Source: Deltaproteobacteria bacterium
GTDB lineage: Bacteria; Desulfobacterota; Syntrophia; Syntrophales; UBA5619
Assembly (NCBI GenBank): GCA_021817825.1
Contig: JAKAFS010000039.1
Location: 1-34,608, forward strand
Reading direction: 5' to 3'
Length of the DNA stretch: 34,608 nt
Shown: piece by piece, positions 1 to 7,290 of the stretch
Position numbering within the stretch: position 1 is the first letter of the stretch
Layout: each line of letters starts with the position of its first letter
Translations under genes and position numbers: made by a program
Notes under the pieces: model-generated
What the model saw: only the letters and a program-made list of their open reading frames with translations
The model's database searches: none
Told to the model about the DNA's origin: nothing

Positions 1-39
1 TTGTTTTTTTCTTTTTTCCTCCCCCCCCCCCCCCCCCCA
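1..39. other. Low-complexity contig edge (T-rich then C homopolymer)
   Basis: The first 39 bases are T runs followed by about 18 consecutive C. The equivalent place in the second copy of the adjoining repeat (near 5739-5745) has only six G (C on the other strand) and then ordinary sequence. This looks like an assembly or sequencing artefact where the contig broke inside a repeat, not genomic DNA. Reading frames that start here should be ignored. Confidence 0.7.
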
Positions 40-121
40 GGGACGACGGCCTTCGCGAGGGACGCATTGGAGATTTTTCGCCGCGAAAAATGTCCAGCGG
101 GCCGGCGAAGCGCCTCGTCCC
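40..121 (-). repeat. Intergenic repeat A, copy 1
   Basis: Read on the minus strand, this segment aligns over about 80 bases with 5658-5738 on the plus strand, with only a few differences. Its centre is a hairpin: ATTTTTCG, a three-base loop CGG, then CGAAAAAT. In the other copy the arms are one base pair shorter on both sides, so the pairing is preserved. It directly follows the stop of the histidine kinase gene on the same strand. It looks like a REP-like intergenic element; I do not recognise a named family. Confidence 0.75.
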
Positions 122-126
122 CAGAC

Positions 127-1620
127 TTACCGCACCGTTTCCAGGCGGATATAGAAGATCGTCCCCTTGCCGGGAATCGATTTGACCCGGATCTTGCCGC
201 CGTGCCCCCGGATGATCCGCTCGCAGACGGCGAGCCCCAGGCCCACCCCCCGCTCCTTGGTGGTGAAGAAGGGGGTGAAGATCTGTTTGAGGGTTTCACG
301 GGGCATCCCCGCCCCGGTGTCCCGGATGGTGATGCCCACGGCATCGCCGGTGTCGCTTTCGATCCTTGAGGTCCTCACCGTCAGGGTGCCCCCCTCCGGC
401 ATCGCTTCGACGGCGTTGATGGCAATGTTCAGGATGACCTGGTGGATCTGTTCCTGGTCCATCGGGACGAGCGGCAGATGGGGATGGAGCTCCCAGTGGA
501 TGTCGATGCCGGCCGCCAGGCTGTTCGCCTCGATGAGGGCCAGGGCTTTTTCGATCACCGCGTTGATCGGCCGCGGCCTCAGCTCCGGCGAGTAGGGGCG
601 GGCATAATCGAGAAACTGGGAGACGACGCGGTTGAGGCGATTGACCTCCTGGGTGATCACATCCAGGAGGTTCTGCTGCTCTTCGCTGACGGCTTCGGAT
701 CTGAGGATCTGGGCGGCCCCCTTGATCGATCCCAGGGGATTGCGGATTTCATGGGCGAACACGGGCGCCATCTTTTCCAATAAGAGCGCCTTTTCCCGTT
801 CCAGCTTTTCGTCCAGGTCGAAGGGCGAGGTGAACACGTCCTTGATTTCGGGAGCGAGCCGGGTGAACAGCCGCTTCAGGACGACCTGGAAAGGTCCGAC
901 GGCGATCATGATCAGAAAGGAGACCATGAAGACGAGCAGAAACGGCGGCGCCGGTCCCGGGCTGAAAAAACCGATCACGAGGTAGAACAGGACCGTGGTA
1001 AAAAGGGCGACGATCAGGATGACCAGGGCGCGGGTCATCAGGTCGTGGAGTTCCGTCAGGTGCGGGTGGACGATCATGATCAGGATGAAGTAGAGCATCC
1101 CGGCGATGATCAGGTTGAACAGCGGTGGGAGGGTATAAGTTGCGATCGCCGCCGTGCAGGCGATGATGAGATAGACGAGCCGTTTTTTCTCTGCCCCGGC
1201 CGCCTTTTTTCGGGCATGGAGAATGAGCGACAGATAGCAAAAAAGGAGCGCGGCATCGGCATAGAAATAAATGAGACTGACGATGTGCGGCCATCTTCCG
1301 AGGGGGGTGAAGAGCAACGCCGCCAGCCCGAGGGCAAACAGGGCGGTCGTGCGGATGTCTCTCTTTTTGACCAGGGTCTGTCCCGGGAAAAGGTCGCGGG
1401 AAAAATGGATCGCCAGTGTCGGGATGGCCACCAGACCCAGCAGCTCGATGAGCCTCCAGGCGGCGTGGGGGAAAAACTGGTTGAAAAAGGTTCCTCCCTT
1501 GTGAAAGGTGATGGCCACGCAGAGAGCGGCAAAGGAGAGATGCAGCGGCTCCCGCTTTTTGTTGATCATCAGCGCGACGGAAGCGGTGATCCCCACCGCC
1601 ATCAGCATGAAAATTTCCAT
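127..1620 (-). CDS. Membrane-bound sensor histidine kinase
   Basis: This 497-residue protein is a sensor kinase of the NtrB/AtoS-like type. Residues 1-245 contain about seven or more hydrophobic segments without an obvious extracytoplasmic loop domain, resembling 7TM-type kinase inputs. The transmitter follows: H-box with FAHEIRNPLG (phosphoacceptor His290), N-box (NIAINAVEAMPEGG), DTGAGM, FTPFFTTK and GVGLGLAV. The frame stays open upstream to 1785, but that extension (residues MDEQPSSEHD onward) is polar and unlike a membrane protein start, so I chose the ATG at 1620, which begins directly with a hydrophobic helix. The ribosome-binding site is weak. It is transcribed away from the fatty-acid-like cluster, whose promoter looks sigma-54 dependent. 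Kinases of this class often pair with sigma-54 activators, but no cognate regulator lies in the window, so that link is inference. The signal sensed is unknown. Confidence 0.9.
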   Translation of the reverse strand: MEIFMLMAVGITASVALMINKKREPLHLSFAALCVAITFHKGGTFFNQFFPHAAWRLIELLGLVAIPTLAIHFSRDLFPGQTLVKKRDIRTTALFALGLAALLFTPLGRWPHIVSLIYFYADAALLFCYLSLILHARKKAAGAEKKRLVYLIIACTAAIATYTLPPLFNLIIAGMLYFILIMIVHPHLTELHDLMTRALVILIVALFTTVLFYLVIGFFSPGPAPPFLLVFMVSFLIMIAVGPFQVVLKRLFTRLAPEIKDVFTSPFDLDEKLEREKALLLEKMAPVFAHEIRNPLGSIKGAAQILRSEAVSEEQQNLLDVITQEVNRLNRVVSQFLDYARPYSPELRPRPINAVIEKALALIEANSLAAGIDIHWELHPHLPLVPMDQEQIHQVILNIAINAVEAMPEGGTLTVRTSRIESDTGDAVGITIRDTGAGMPRETLKQIFTPFFTTKERGVGLGLAVCERIIRGHGGKIRVKSIPGKGTIFYIRLETVR

Positions 1621-1836
1621 GGTTTTCCATAGCCCAGTCCCCGGCAGGATGTCAAGGAGCCTTAGGGAACCTGAAAAGGCGCAACGGCACTGCGTAGCAA
1701 ACTTCGCACCTGCGCTCGCCGCTTCGCACCCCCCGGTCCTTTTCGCCTGCCGGCGGTCATGCTCGCTGGAGGGTTGCTCATCCATAACTGTCTGTGCTAA
1801 GAGGATTTTTCTTCAGAGTGCCGGGATTGAGATGTT

Positions 1837-1853
1837 TTGGCATGGATGATGCT
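1837..1853 (+). promoter_or_regulatory. Sigma-54 (RpoN) -24/-12 promoter of the fatty-acid-like cluster
   Basis: The sequence TTGGCATGGATGATGCT has the invariant GG and GC elements exactly ten bases apart and matches the consensus YTGGCACGRNNNTTGCW at all but two defined positions (T for C at the sixth base of TGGCAC, A for the first T of TTGC). It lies 57 bases before the ATG of the malonyl transferase gene, giving a leader of about 45 bases. The rest of the 290-base divergent gap (1621-1910) is GC-rich near the kinase; I see no clear enhancer site for an activator. Confidence 0.6.
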
Positions 1854-1910
1854 CAGACCCGGTGGATTGACGGCCTTCGCCGCAGAGAACATGGGAAGGG
1901 ATGACAAAGG

Positions 1911-2864
1911 ATGGACGAGAAAAACATAGGGGTGGTCTTCCCCGGCCAGGGCGCCCAGCGGGCAGGGATGGGGCAGGACTTCTGCGAGGGGATTGCCGAG
2001 AGCCGGCAGGTCTTTGAAGAGGCGGCCGACGTCCTCGGTTGGGATGTGGCGGGCCTCTGTTTCACCGAAGACGAGCGCCTCAATCTGACGGAATACACTC
2101 AGCCCTGCATCGTGACGACCGAGATCGCCATGCTGCGCGGCCTCACTGCCCGCTACGGCCTTCGCCCTTCCCGGTTCGGGGGCCATAGTCTCGGCGAATG
2201 GACGGCGCTGGTCGCCGCCGGTGCGCTCCCCTTTGCGGAGACCCTCCGGATTGTCCAGGAGCGCGGACGGCTGATGCAGGGGGCGGTGGCGCCGGGCGTG
2301 GGGGCCATGACGGCCCTGATCGGCGAAGACCTCGCTCCCGAAAAGATCGAACCGCTCCTCGGCGGCCTGGCAGTAGATGTGGCCAATATCAATTCCTCCC
2401 GCCAGATCGTGCTCAGCGGTGAGGCGAACGCCGTTGCCGAGGCCGAATCCCGGCTCGGTGCGGCCCTGGCGGACCAGCCCGCGCTGCGGTTCACCCGGCT
2501 CAATGTCAGCGCCCCTTTCCACAGCCGCCTGATGGAACCGATCCTGGAACCTTTTGCCGACTTGCTTCGCGACCTGGGCCGCAGGCTCGATCCCGTCGCG
2601 GCGACTGCCGTCACCTCGAATTACCGCGGCGGTTTCCACAGCGGCTCCGCCGACGCGATCCGGGAGGCCCTGGTGCTCCAGATCAGCCATGCCGTCCGGT
2701 GGCAACAGAATATGGCCGTACTGGCCGAAAAGGCCGGGACGATCCTGGAGATCGGCCCCGGACGACCGTTGAAGAGTTTCTTCCGGACCATTGGCGTGGA
2801 TTGCCTTTCCGTGACGACCCTGGCGTCGGCGGAACGGGCCTTTGCCGGTACGGAAGCCGAATAG
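1911..2864 (+). CDS. fabD: Malonyl-CoA:ACP transacylase (FabD-type)
   Basis: This 317-residue cytoplasmic enzyme transfers malonyl groups from CoA to the phosphopantetheine arm of acyl carrier protein, supplying extender units for condensation. It shows the N-terminal VFPGQGAQ motif, the nucleophile motif GHSLGEW (Ser93), the QERGRLMQ arginine motif (around residue 118) and the catalytic histidine in SAPFHSRLM (His204). Length matches stand-alone FabD (about 310). The ATG at 1911 follows a purine-rich GGGAAGGG stretch. It is the first gene of the cluster, 15 bases ahead of the acyl-CoA dehydrogenase. A second, housekeeping fabD probably exists elsewhere; the presence here of a whole set, including carrier protein and activating enzyme, suggests a dedicated pathway. 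Confidence 0.92.
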   Translation: MDEKNIGVVFPGQGAQRAGMGQDFCEGIAESRQVFEEAADVLGWDVAGLCFTEDERLNLTEYTQPCIVTTEIAMLRGLTARYGLRPSRFGGHSLGEWTALVAAGALPFAETLRIVQERGRLMQGAVAPGVGAMTALIGEDLAPEKIEPLLGGLAVDVANINSSRQIVLSGEANAVAEAESRLGAALADQPALRFTRLNVSAPFHSRLMEPILEPFADLLRDLGRRLDPVAATAVTSNYRGGFHSGSADAIREALVLQISHAVRWQQNMAVLAEKAGTILEIGPGRPLKSFFRTIGVDCLSVTTLASAERAFAGTEAE

Positions 2865-2879
2865 ACAAGGAGCGGTGTG

Positions 2880-4079
2880 ATGGATTTCAATCTGAACGAT
2901 GAACAAAAACAGTATCTGGAGACGGTACGGCGCTTTGTCGGCCGGGAGATCATTCCCTGTAGCATGGCCCTGGAGAAGGCGCACACCTTCCCTTTCGAGA
3001 TTATCCGCAAGGCCTGGGATCTGGGGATCCTGAACCTCTCCATCCCGGAGCGGGTCAAGGGGTATGGGATCGACCTGGTTTCGACGGCCCTCATCATCCG
3101 CGAACTCTCCTACGGGGACAGCGGCATCGCGACCTCGGCGATGTGCAACGATCTGGCCAACGCCGTGATCGGGATGCACGGCACCGACGCCCAGCAGCAG
3201 GCCTATCTTTCCCCCTTCGTGGAGCGGCCGCTTTTGGCCTCTTTCTGTCTGACCGAGCCCAACGCCGGGTCCGACAACAGCGCCATGACGACGGTCATCC
3301 AGAAGGGGAAGGATGGAAAATACCTCCTCAACGGGACGAAGTGCTTCATCACCAACGCCTCCTTCGCCTCCCAATTCACCGTCTTCTGTAAAGTGGGAAA
3401 GGCCGCTTCGCCCTTCATCGCCTGCGTCGTCGTTCCGGCCCTCGCGGTCGAGCCGGAAACGGCCGAGACCGGGTCGCTCGCCTGCCGCGAGATTCCGCTG
3501 CCCTGCGGGGGCAGGATCGTGACCGGCAAACCGGAGGACAAACTGGGACAGCGACTTTCCAACACGGCGACCGTTTCTTTCGAAGATGTGGTCATCGAGC
3601 CGGATCAGGTCATCGGCGACCGCCGGCTCGGGTTTCAGTACCTGACCGACGTCCTCGACTACGCCCGACCCATGGTGGCCGCGATCGGCGTCGGGATCGC
3701 CCGGCGGGCCCTCGATTTGACCCTGGCCTATACCCGGGAGCGACGTCAGTTCGGCGAGCGGATCTGCGATCTGCCCGTGGCCCGGGAAAGTCTGGTGACC
3801 ATGTGGAAGAAGATCGAGACCGCGGAAATGGCCCTCATGAAGGCCGCCTTCCTGGTCCAGGAGGGGGCTCCGGATCGGGGGGTCTACGCGTCGCTCGCCA
3901 AGAACCTGGCGGCCGAGGCGGCCATCTTCTGCACCGCCGAGGGGCTTCACCTCCACGGCGGCTACGGGTTCACCGGTGAGTACGAGATTTCCAAACTGAT
4001 TCGTGACGCCCAGATCATCGACATCTACGAAGGGGTCCGGGAGGTCCAGAACATGATCATCGGTCGGGAGTTGGCGTAA
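2880..4079 (+). CDS. Acyl-CoA (or acyl-ACP) dehydrogenase family flavoprotein
   Basis: This 399-residue FAD enzyme has the full acyl-CoA dehydrogenase fold: FCLTEPNAGSD substrate/FAD motif, the YTRERRQFGERI segment, LHLHGGYGFTGEYEISKLIRDAQI, and the catalytic base in IYEGVREVQ (Glu384). Family members oxidise an acyl thioester at C2-C3, or run in reverse in some anaerobes. The ATG at 2880 is seven bases from AAGGAG; a GTG three bases earlier is too close to it. The stop abuts the next ATG at 4080, so the genes are co-translated. No electron-transfer flavoprotein genes are nearby. In this setting the substrate may be ACP-bound, and because no FabI, FabK, FabL or FabV homologue is present the enzyme might act as enoyl reductase or as a desaturase; both are inference. 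Confidence 0.9.
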   Translation: MDFNLNDEQKQYLETVRRFVGREIIPCSMALEKAHTFPFEIIRKAWDLGILNLSIPERVKGYGIDLVSTALIIRELSYGDSGIATSAMCNDLANAVIGMHGTDAQQQAYLSPFVERPLLASFCLTEPNAGSDNSAMTTVIQKGKDGKYLLNGTKCFITNASFASQFTVFCKVGKAASPFIACVVVPALAVEPETAETGSLACREIPLPCGGRIVTGKPEDKLGQRLSNTATVSFEDVVIEPDQVIGDRRLGFQYLTDVLDYARPMVAAIGVGIARRALDLTLAYTRERRQFGERICDLPVARESLVTMWKKIETAEMALMKAAFLVQEGAPDRGVYASLAKNLAAEAAIFCTAEGLHLHGGYGFTGEYEISKLIRDAQIIDIYEGVREVQNMIIGRELA

Positions 4080-5069
4080 ATGCTTTATCTGCACGGTATC
4101 GGCCATTTTCATCCCGAAAACGTCATCACGAACCGGTTCCTCGAGGAACTGGAGATCGGGACCGACGAGGCCTGGATCATGGAACGGGTGGGAATCCGCG
4201 AGCGGCGAACTTGCCTTCCCCTCGACTACCTCCGGGAGACGAAAAACAAGGATCCCCGGATGGCCCACGAGGTGAGTCTCTACAGCAACGCCCAGATGGC
4301 CGCCCGGGCGGCGGGGATGGCTTTGAAGAGGGCCGGGCTGACGCCCGCAGATATCGGCCTGGTCATTTCGGGGAGCAGCATTCCCCACCGGACCACCCCG
4401 GCGGAGGCCTCCACGGTCGCGGCGGAACTGGGGATCGACGCCCCCTGCTTCGATCTCTGTTCGGCCTGTTCGACCTTCGGGATGCAACTGGACATGCTCA
4501 ACCGGATGGCGGCCGAGAAGATGCCGCCCTTTATCCTCACCGTCCAGCCCGAGGGGATCACCCGGGCCGTCGATTTCAGCGACCGGTCGTCGGCGGTGCT
4601 CTTCGGCGATGCCTGTAGCGCCGCGGTCGTTTCGCACTCGGTGAAGGCGAAGGTCTCGGTCGTGACGACCAACTGCGGGTCCAATCCCGCCGCCTGCGAG
4701 AAGGTGACGATCCCCTTTGGCAGCCATTTCCGCCAGGACGGTCATGCCGTCCAGGGGTTCGCCATCAGGAGGACGAACGAATCCCTGGCGGAGCTGAAAA
4801 AGGAATTGCCGGCCGGGCGTCCTTTTCGCTTCATCGGCCACCAGGCGAACCTGTCGGTGCTCCGGACCGTTTGCGAACGGGCGGGGATTCCCGAGACGCA
4901 GCATTGGCACAATGTGACCGACTTCGGCAATACCGGGAGTTCCGGGGCGCCTGCCGTCCTTTCCGCCCACTGGGAGGAGCTCGAACCGGGAGACTATGTG
5001 GCGATCTGCCTGGTCGGGGCGGGATTGACCTGGGCGAACCTGATACTGGCCGTGGAGGAGGCAACGTGA
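4080..5069 (+). CDS. 3-oxoacyl-ACP synthase III-like ketosynthase (FabH/KAS III family)
   Basis: This 329-residue thiolase-fold condensing enzyme carries the KAS III Cys-His-Asn triad: Cys130 in CSACSTF, His254 in IGHQANL and Asn284 in FGNTGSSGAP. KAS III enzymes start chains by condensing an acyl-CoA primer with malonyl-ACP. The sequence around the active-site cysteine (CSAC rather than the AAACAG of E. coli FabH) and the GSSGAP segment place it among divergent FabH-like proteins, so the primer may not be acetyl-CoA. It starts directly after the dehydrogenase stop, and its stop overlaps the GTG of the FabA-type gene. Confidence 0.88.
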   Translation: MLYLHGIGHFHPENVITNRFLEELEIGTDEAWIMERVGIRERRTCLPLDYLRETKNKDPRMAHEVSLYSNAQMAARAAGMALKRAGLTPADIGLVISGSSIPHRTTPAEASTVAAELGIDAPCFDLCSACSTFGMQLDMLNRMAAEKMPPFILTVQPEGITRAVDFSDRSSAVLFGDACSAAVVSHSVKAKVSVVTTNCGSNPAACEKVTIPFGSHFRQDGHAVQGFAIRRTNESLAELKKELPAGRPFRFIGHQANLSVLRTVCERAGIPETQHWHNVTDFGNTGSSGAPAVLSAHWEELEPGDYVAICLVGAGLTWANLILAVEEAT

Positions 5070-5656
5070 CCTACGATGAATTCAAGAACCGCTCGCACTT
5101 CGGCCTGGAAGAGCTGATCGCCTTTGCCTACGGGACGCTCGTGGAGGACCCGCCGGCGGGCTTCGCGGCCCGCCTGCCGGCCCCCCCTTTCCTGATGCTC
5201 GACCGGATCCTGGAAATCAGCGAAAACGGCCGGCAGGGCAAGATCGTCGCCGAATTGGATATCCGGATGGACAGCTGGTATTTCCAGTGCCATATGCCCG
5301 GAGATCCGGTCCAGCCCGGCTGTCTGGGCGTGGATGCCATCTGGCAGCTCCTCGGTTTCTACTGCGTCTGGCGGGGCGCGATCGGCGCCGGTCGGGCGCT
5401 CGGCTGCGGGGAGGTTGCCTTCAGCGGCCAGGTTCGGCCTTTCAACCGCCTCGTGCGCTACGAAGTCGATGTCCGGCGCTATACCCAACTCAAGGAATCG
5501 GGGGCCAGCATCGTCATCGGAGAGGGACGGGTGTACGTGGACGGCGAGGAGATCGCCGAGGTTCACGATGCCCGGACCGGGATCTTCCAGGGGATCGCCT
5601 ATCCCGACTATCCGCGCCGGTCGAAAAACAGCGTCGGCGGCAAGCTGGGTAAGTAG
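5066..5656 (+). CDS. fabA: FabA-type 3-hydroxyacyl-ACP dehydratase/isomerase
   Basis: This 196-residue hot-dog protein resembles E. coli FabA along its length: LPAPPFLMLDRI, FQCHMPGDPVQPGCLGVDAIWQLLGFY with catalytic His76 and Asp90, GRALGCGEVAFSGQV, and a C-terminal GIFQGIAYPDYPRR. FabA dehydrates 3-hydroxyacyl-ACP and can isomerise trans-2 to cis-3 enoyl chains, opening the anaerobic route to unsaturated fatty acids. I place the start at GTG 5066, which overlaps the previous stop (GTGA) and gives the normal FabA N-terminus; the frame is open further upstream only inside the preceding gene. FabA and FabZ occur in the same cluster, which is unusual. The partner FabB-like enzyme could be the KAS II-like protein downstream. 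Confidence 0.92.
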   Translation: MTYDEFKNRSHFGLEELIAFAYGTLVEDPPAGFAARLPAPPFLMLDRILEISENGRQGKIVAELDIRMDSWYFQCHMPGDPVQPGCLGVDAIWQLLGFYCVWRGAIGAGRALGCGEVAFSGQVRPFNRLVRYEVDVRRYTQLKESGASIVIGEGRVYVDGEEIAEVHDARTGIFQGIAYPDYPRRSKNSVGGKLGK

Positions 5657-5657
5657 T

Positions 5658-5738
5658 GGGGCGAGACGCTTCGCCGGTCCGCTGGACATTTTCGAAGCGA
5701 AAATCTCCAATGCGTCCCTTGCGAAGGCCATCGCCCCT
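5658..5738 (+). repeat. Intergenic repeat A, copy 2
   Basis: It matches the reverse complement of 40-121. The central hairpin is ATTTTCG, loop AAG, CGAAAAT: one base pair shorter than in copy 1 on both arms and with a different loop, so the stem has changed in a compensated way. It begins two bases after the FabA-type stop codon and lies in the same orientation relative to the upstream gene as copy 1 does to the histidine kinase gene, as expected for a mobile REP-like element that settles just after stop codons. Confidence 0.75.
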
Positions 5739-5872
5739 GGGGGGACAAGGATAAATGACGGTTTCCCGGTTTGTGAAAGGTTGCATACGGAGTTCGGGAG
5801 GGGAGCGCAGGGTTCCGGAAGGCGCGAATGGGAGATTTTTTCGGGGTACCCTGCCACCGCAGCGTAGCGCCC

Positions 5873-5960
5873 GCCGGAAAAGCTGTCTGAGCGCGGAGCG
5901 CGAGTTCTTTTTCGGCAGCGAAGCGAGGATGTGCAGGGTCGGAAAAAGATCTTGAGCGCC
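5873..5960 (+). repeat. Intergenic repeat B, copy 1
   Basis: This GC-rich segment aligns with the reverse complement of about 17771-17853. Shared blocks, in order, are a GGAAAA..CTG segment, CTGAGCGC, AGCGCGAGTT, AGCG.AGCGAGGA, CAGGG and GAAAAAGATC. The AGCG-rich modules are short inverted repeats that can form hairpins. I have the impression that similar intergenic modules occur in other deltaproteobacterial genomes, but I could not check this. Confidence 0.65.
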
Positions 5961-6056
5961 GTGGAAGCCGCGATCCTACGGTGTATGTGAAGCTAGATAA
6001 ATAAGAGAAGAGACCTCGTGTTTCGACGATAAAGGTCGGGAAAAAAGGGGAGAATG

Positions 6057-6785
6057 ATGAGCGATAAGAAGGTAGCCGTCGTCACGGGCGGCGCCACGGG
6101 AATCGGGGCGGCCTGCGTGCGGGAGCTGGCAGGCAAGGGGTTCCGGGTGGGGATCCACTACCGGTCCAGCGCCGCGGCTGCCGAGGCGCTCCTGGCCGAA
6201 ATCGGCGACGGGTTCCTCCTGAAGGCGGACCTGGCCGAAATCGCGCAGGTGGAGGCGTTGGTGGAGCAGCTCAAGGGGGCGACGGATAGGCTCGACTGCC
6301 TGGTGAACAACGCCGGGGTTTCCATCGATCTGGACATGCAGCGGATGCGGATCGAGCAGTTCGACGCCCAGCGGTCGGCGCTCCGGGGCGTCTGGCTTTT
6401 GACCAAGCGGGTCCTGCGCCAGTACATGCTCCGCAAAGGTGAGGGCCGGATCATCAACATTTCGAGCGTCGTCGGTCATACCGGCAACGGCGGCCAGATC
6501 CCCTATACGATGGAAAAGGCGGCCCTGGACGCTTTCACGAAGTCGCTCTGTCAGGAACTGGCAGGGAGGAACATCCTGGTCAATTCCGTGGCCCCCGGCT
6601 TCATCGGAACGGAGATGACGGCCCGCCTTCCCGAGGAGGTCAAGGCCGGAATCCTGGGCCGCGTGCCCCTGGGACGGATGGGTAAACCCGAAGAGGTGGC
6701 CGAGGTGGTCGGTTTTCTGGCAACGGCCGGTTCCTATCTGACCGGTTCGGTGATCCATGTGAACGGAGGGCTCTATGGGGGCTGA
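6057..6785 (+). CDS. fabG: FabG-like short-chain dehydrogenase/reductase with altered catalytic tetrad
   Basis: This 242-residue Rossmann protein aligns with 3-oxoacyl-ACP reductase FabG over its whole length: TGGATGIG cofactor loop, LVNNAGVS, ISSVVGHTGNGGQ (Ser137), YTMEK (Tyr150, Lys154) and VAPGFIGTEMT, ending in GSVIHVNGGLYGG. FabG reduces 3-oxoacyl-ACP with NADPH. The conserved Asn of the Asn-Ser-Tyr-Lys tetrad (ETNLSSVF in E. coli) is replaced by Ala108 in the segment RSALRGVW. That may lower or change activity. Two in-frame ATGs occur at 6054 and 6057; the second is better spaced from AGGGGAG (6046-6052). The 3' end overlaps the FabZ-type gene by 11 bases, indicating translational coupling. 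Confidence 0.9.
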   Translation: MSDKKVAVVTGGATGIGAACVRELAGKGFRVGIHYRSSAAAAEALLAEIGDGFLLKADLAEIAQVEALVEQLKGATDRLDCLVNNAGVSIDLDMQRMRIEQFDAQRSALRGVWLLTKRVLRQYMLRKGEGRIINISSVVGHTGNGGQIPYTMEKAALDAFTKSLCQELAGRNILVNSVAPGFIGTEMTARLPEEVKAGILGRVPLGRMGKPEEVAEVVGFLATAGSYLTGSVIHVNGGLYGG

Positions 6786-7290
6786 TCGAGCGACCTGCGA
6801 ACGGATTCTCGCGAAGGTGCCCCAAAAGCCCCCTTTTCGTTTCGTCGACGAGATTCTGGAGATGGACGAAACGCATATCGTCGGGGCTTACCGGTTCCGG
6901 GAGGACGAATATTTCTATCAGGGCCATTTCCCGGGACTCCCCGTGACGCCGGGGGTCATCCTCGTCGAGACGATGGCTCAGACCGGGGTGGTCGCCTTCG
7001 GTCTCTATCTGGCCGAAGGGGATGCAAAGATGGGACGGATCCTGGAGAATGCCGTCACCCTCTTCAGCCTCGCGGACCAGGTGGAGTTCACGGGTGTTGT
7101 CCGCCCCGGGGAGCAGGTCGTGATCAGCGGCAAGAAGGTCTATTTCCGGGGAAGCCAGCTCAAGGTCGCCTGTTCCATGGCACGGCCGAACGGGGAGGTG
7201 GTCTGCACCGGCACGCTCGCCGGCAAGGCGATCCCGCGGGCGCAGTTTGCGGAATTGGGGAACAGCAACAGGGAGGAAAAAAACGCATGA
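6775..7290 (+). CDS. fabZ: FabZ-type 3-hydroxyacyl-ACP dehydratase
   Basis: This 171-residue hot-dog protein has the FabZ signature GHFPGLPVTPGVILVETMAQ, with His51 and Glu65 as the catalytic pair, and an N-terminal PPFRFVDEILEM typical of FabZ. It should dehydrate 3-hydroxyacyl-ACP to trans-2-enoyl-ACP. It overlaps the reductase gene by 11 bases and the KAS II-like gene by four (ATGA), so reductase, dehydratase and synthase form a tightly coupled block. It is about 25 residues longer than E. coli FabZ, mainly through a polar C-terminal tail. A MaoC-like or thioesterase role is less likely given the intact FabZ motif. Confidence 0.9.
   Translation: MGADRATCERILAKVPQKPPFRFVDEILEMDETHIVGAYRFREDEYFYQGHFPGLPVTPGVILVETMAQTGVVAFGLYLAEGDAKMGRILENAVTLFSLADQVEFTGVVRPGEQVVISGKKVYFRGSQLKVACSMARPNGEVVCTGTLAGKAIPRAQFAELGNSNREEKNA

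Larger units (their letters stand above)
5657..6056. other. 400-base gap inside the fatty-acid-like cluster, filled by repeats
   Basis: No coding potential is convincing here. The gap holds repeat A copy 2 (5658-5738), a spacer, repeat B copy 1 (about 5873-5960) and a short AT-rich stretch (5985-6045) before the reductase gene. The AT-rich stretch could host a weak promoter (TAGATAAAT near 5992), but I see no good -35 box. Whether the genes on either side form one transcript cannot be told from sequence. Confidence 0.6.

Noticed and set aside
1625-1654. TTGACA-N18-TATGGA on the minus strand as promoter for the histidine kinase
   Set aside because: The -10-like box sits almost on the ATG at 1620, which would give a leaderless transcript; coincidence is more likely.
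1797-4970. 1057-codon open frame on the minus strand
   Set aside because: It lies opposite FabD, acyl-CoA dehydrogenase and KAS III, all with full motifs. Its translation is rich in Arg, Gly, Pro and His with no recognisable domain, typical of an antisense shadow in GC-rich DNA.
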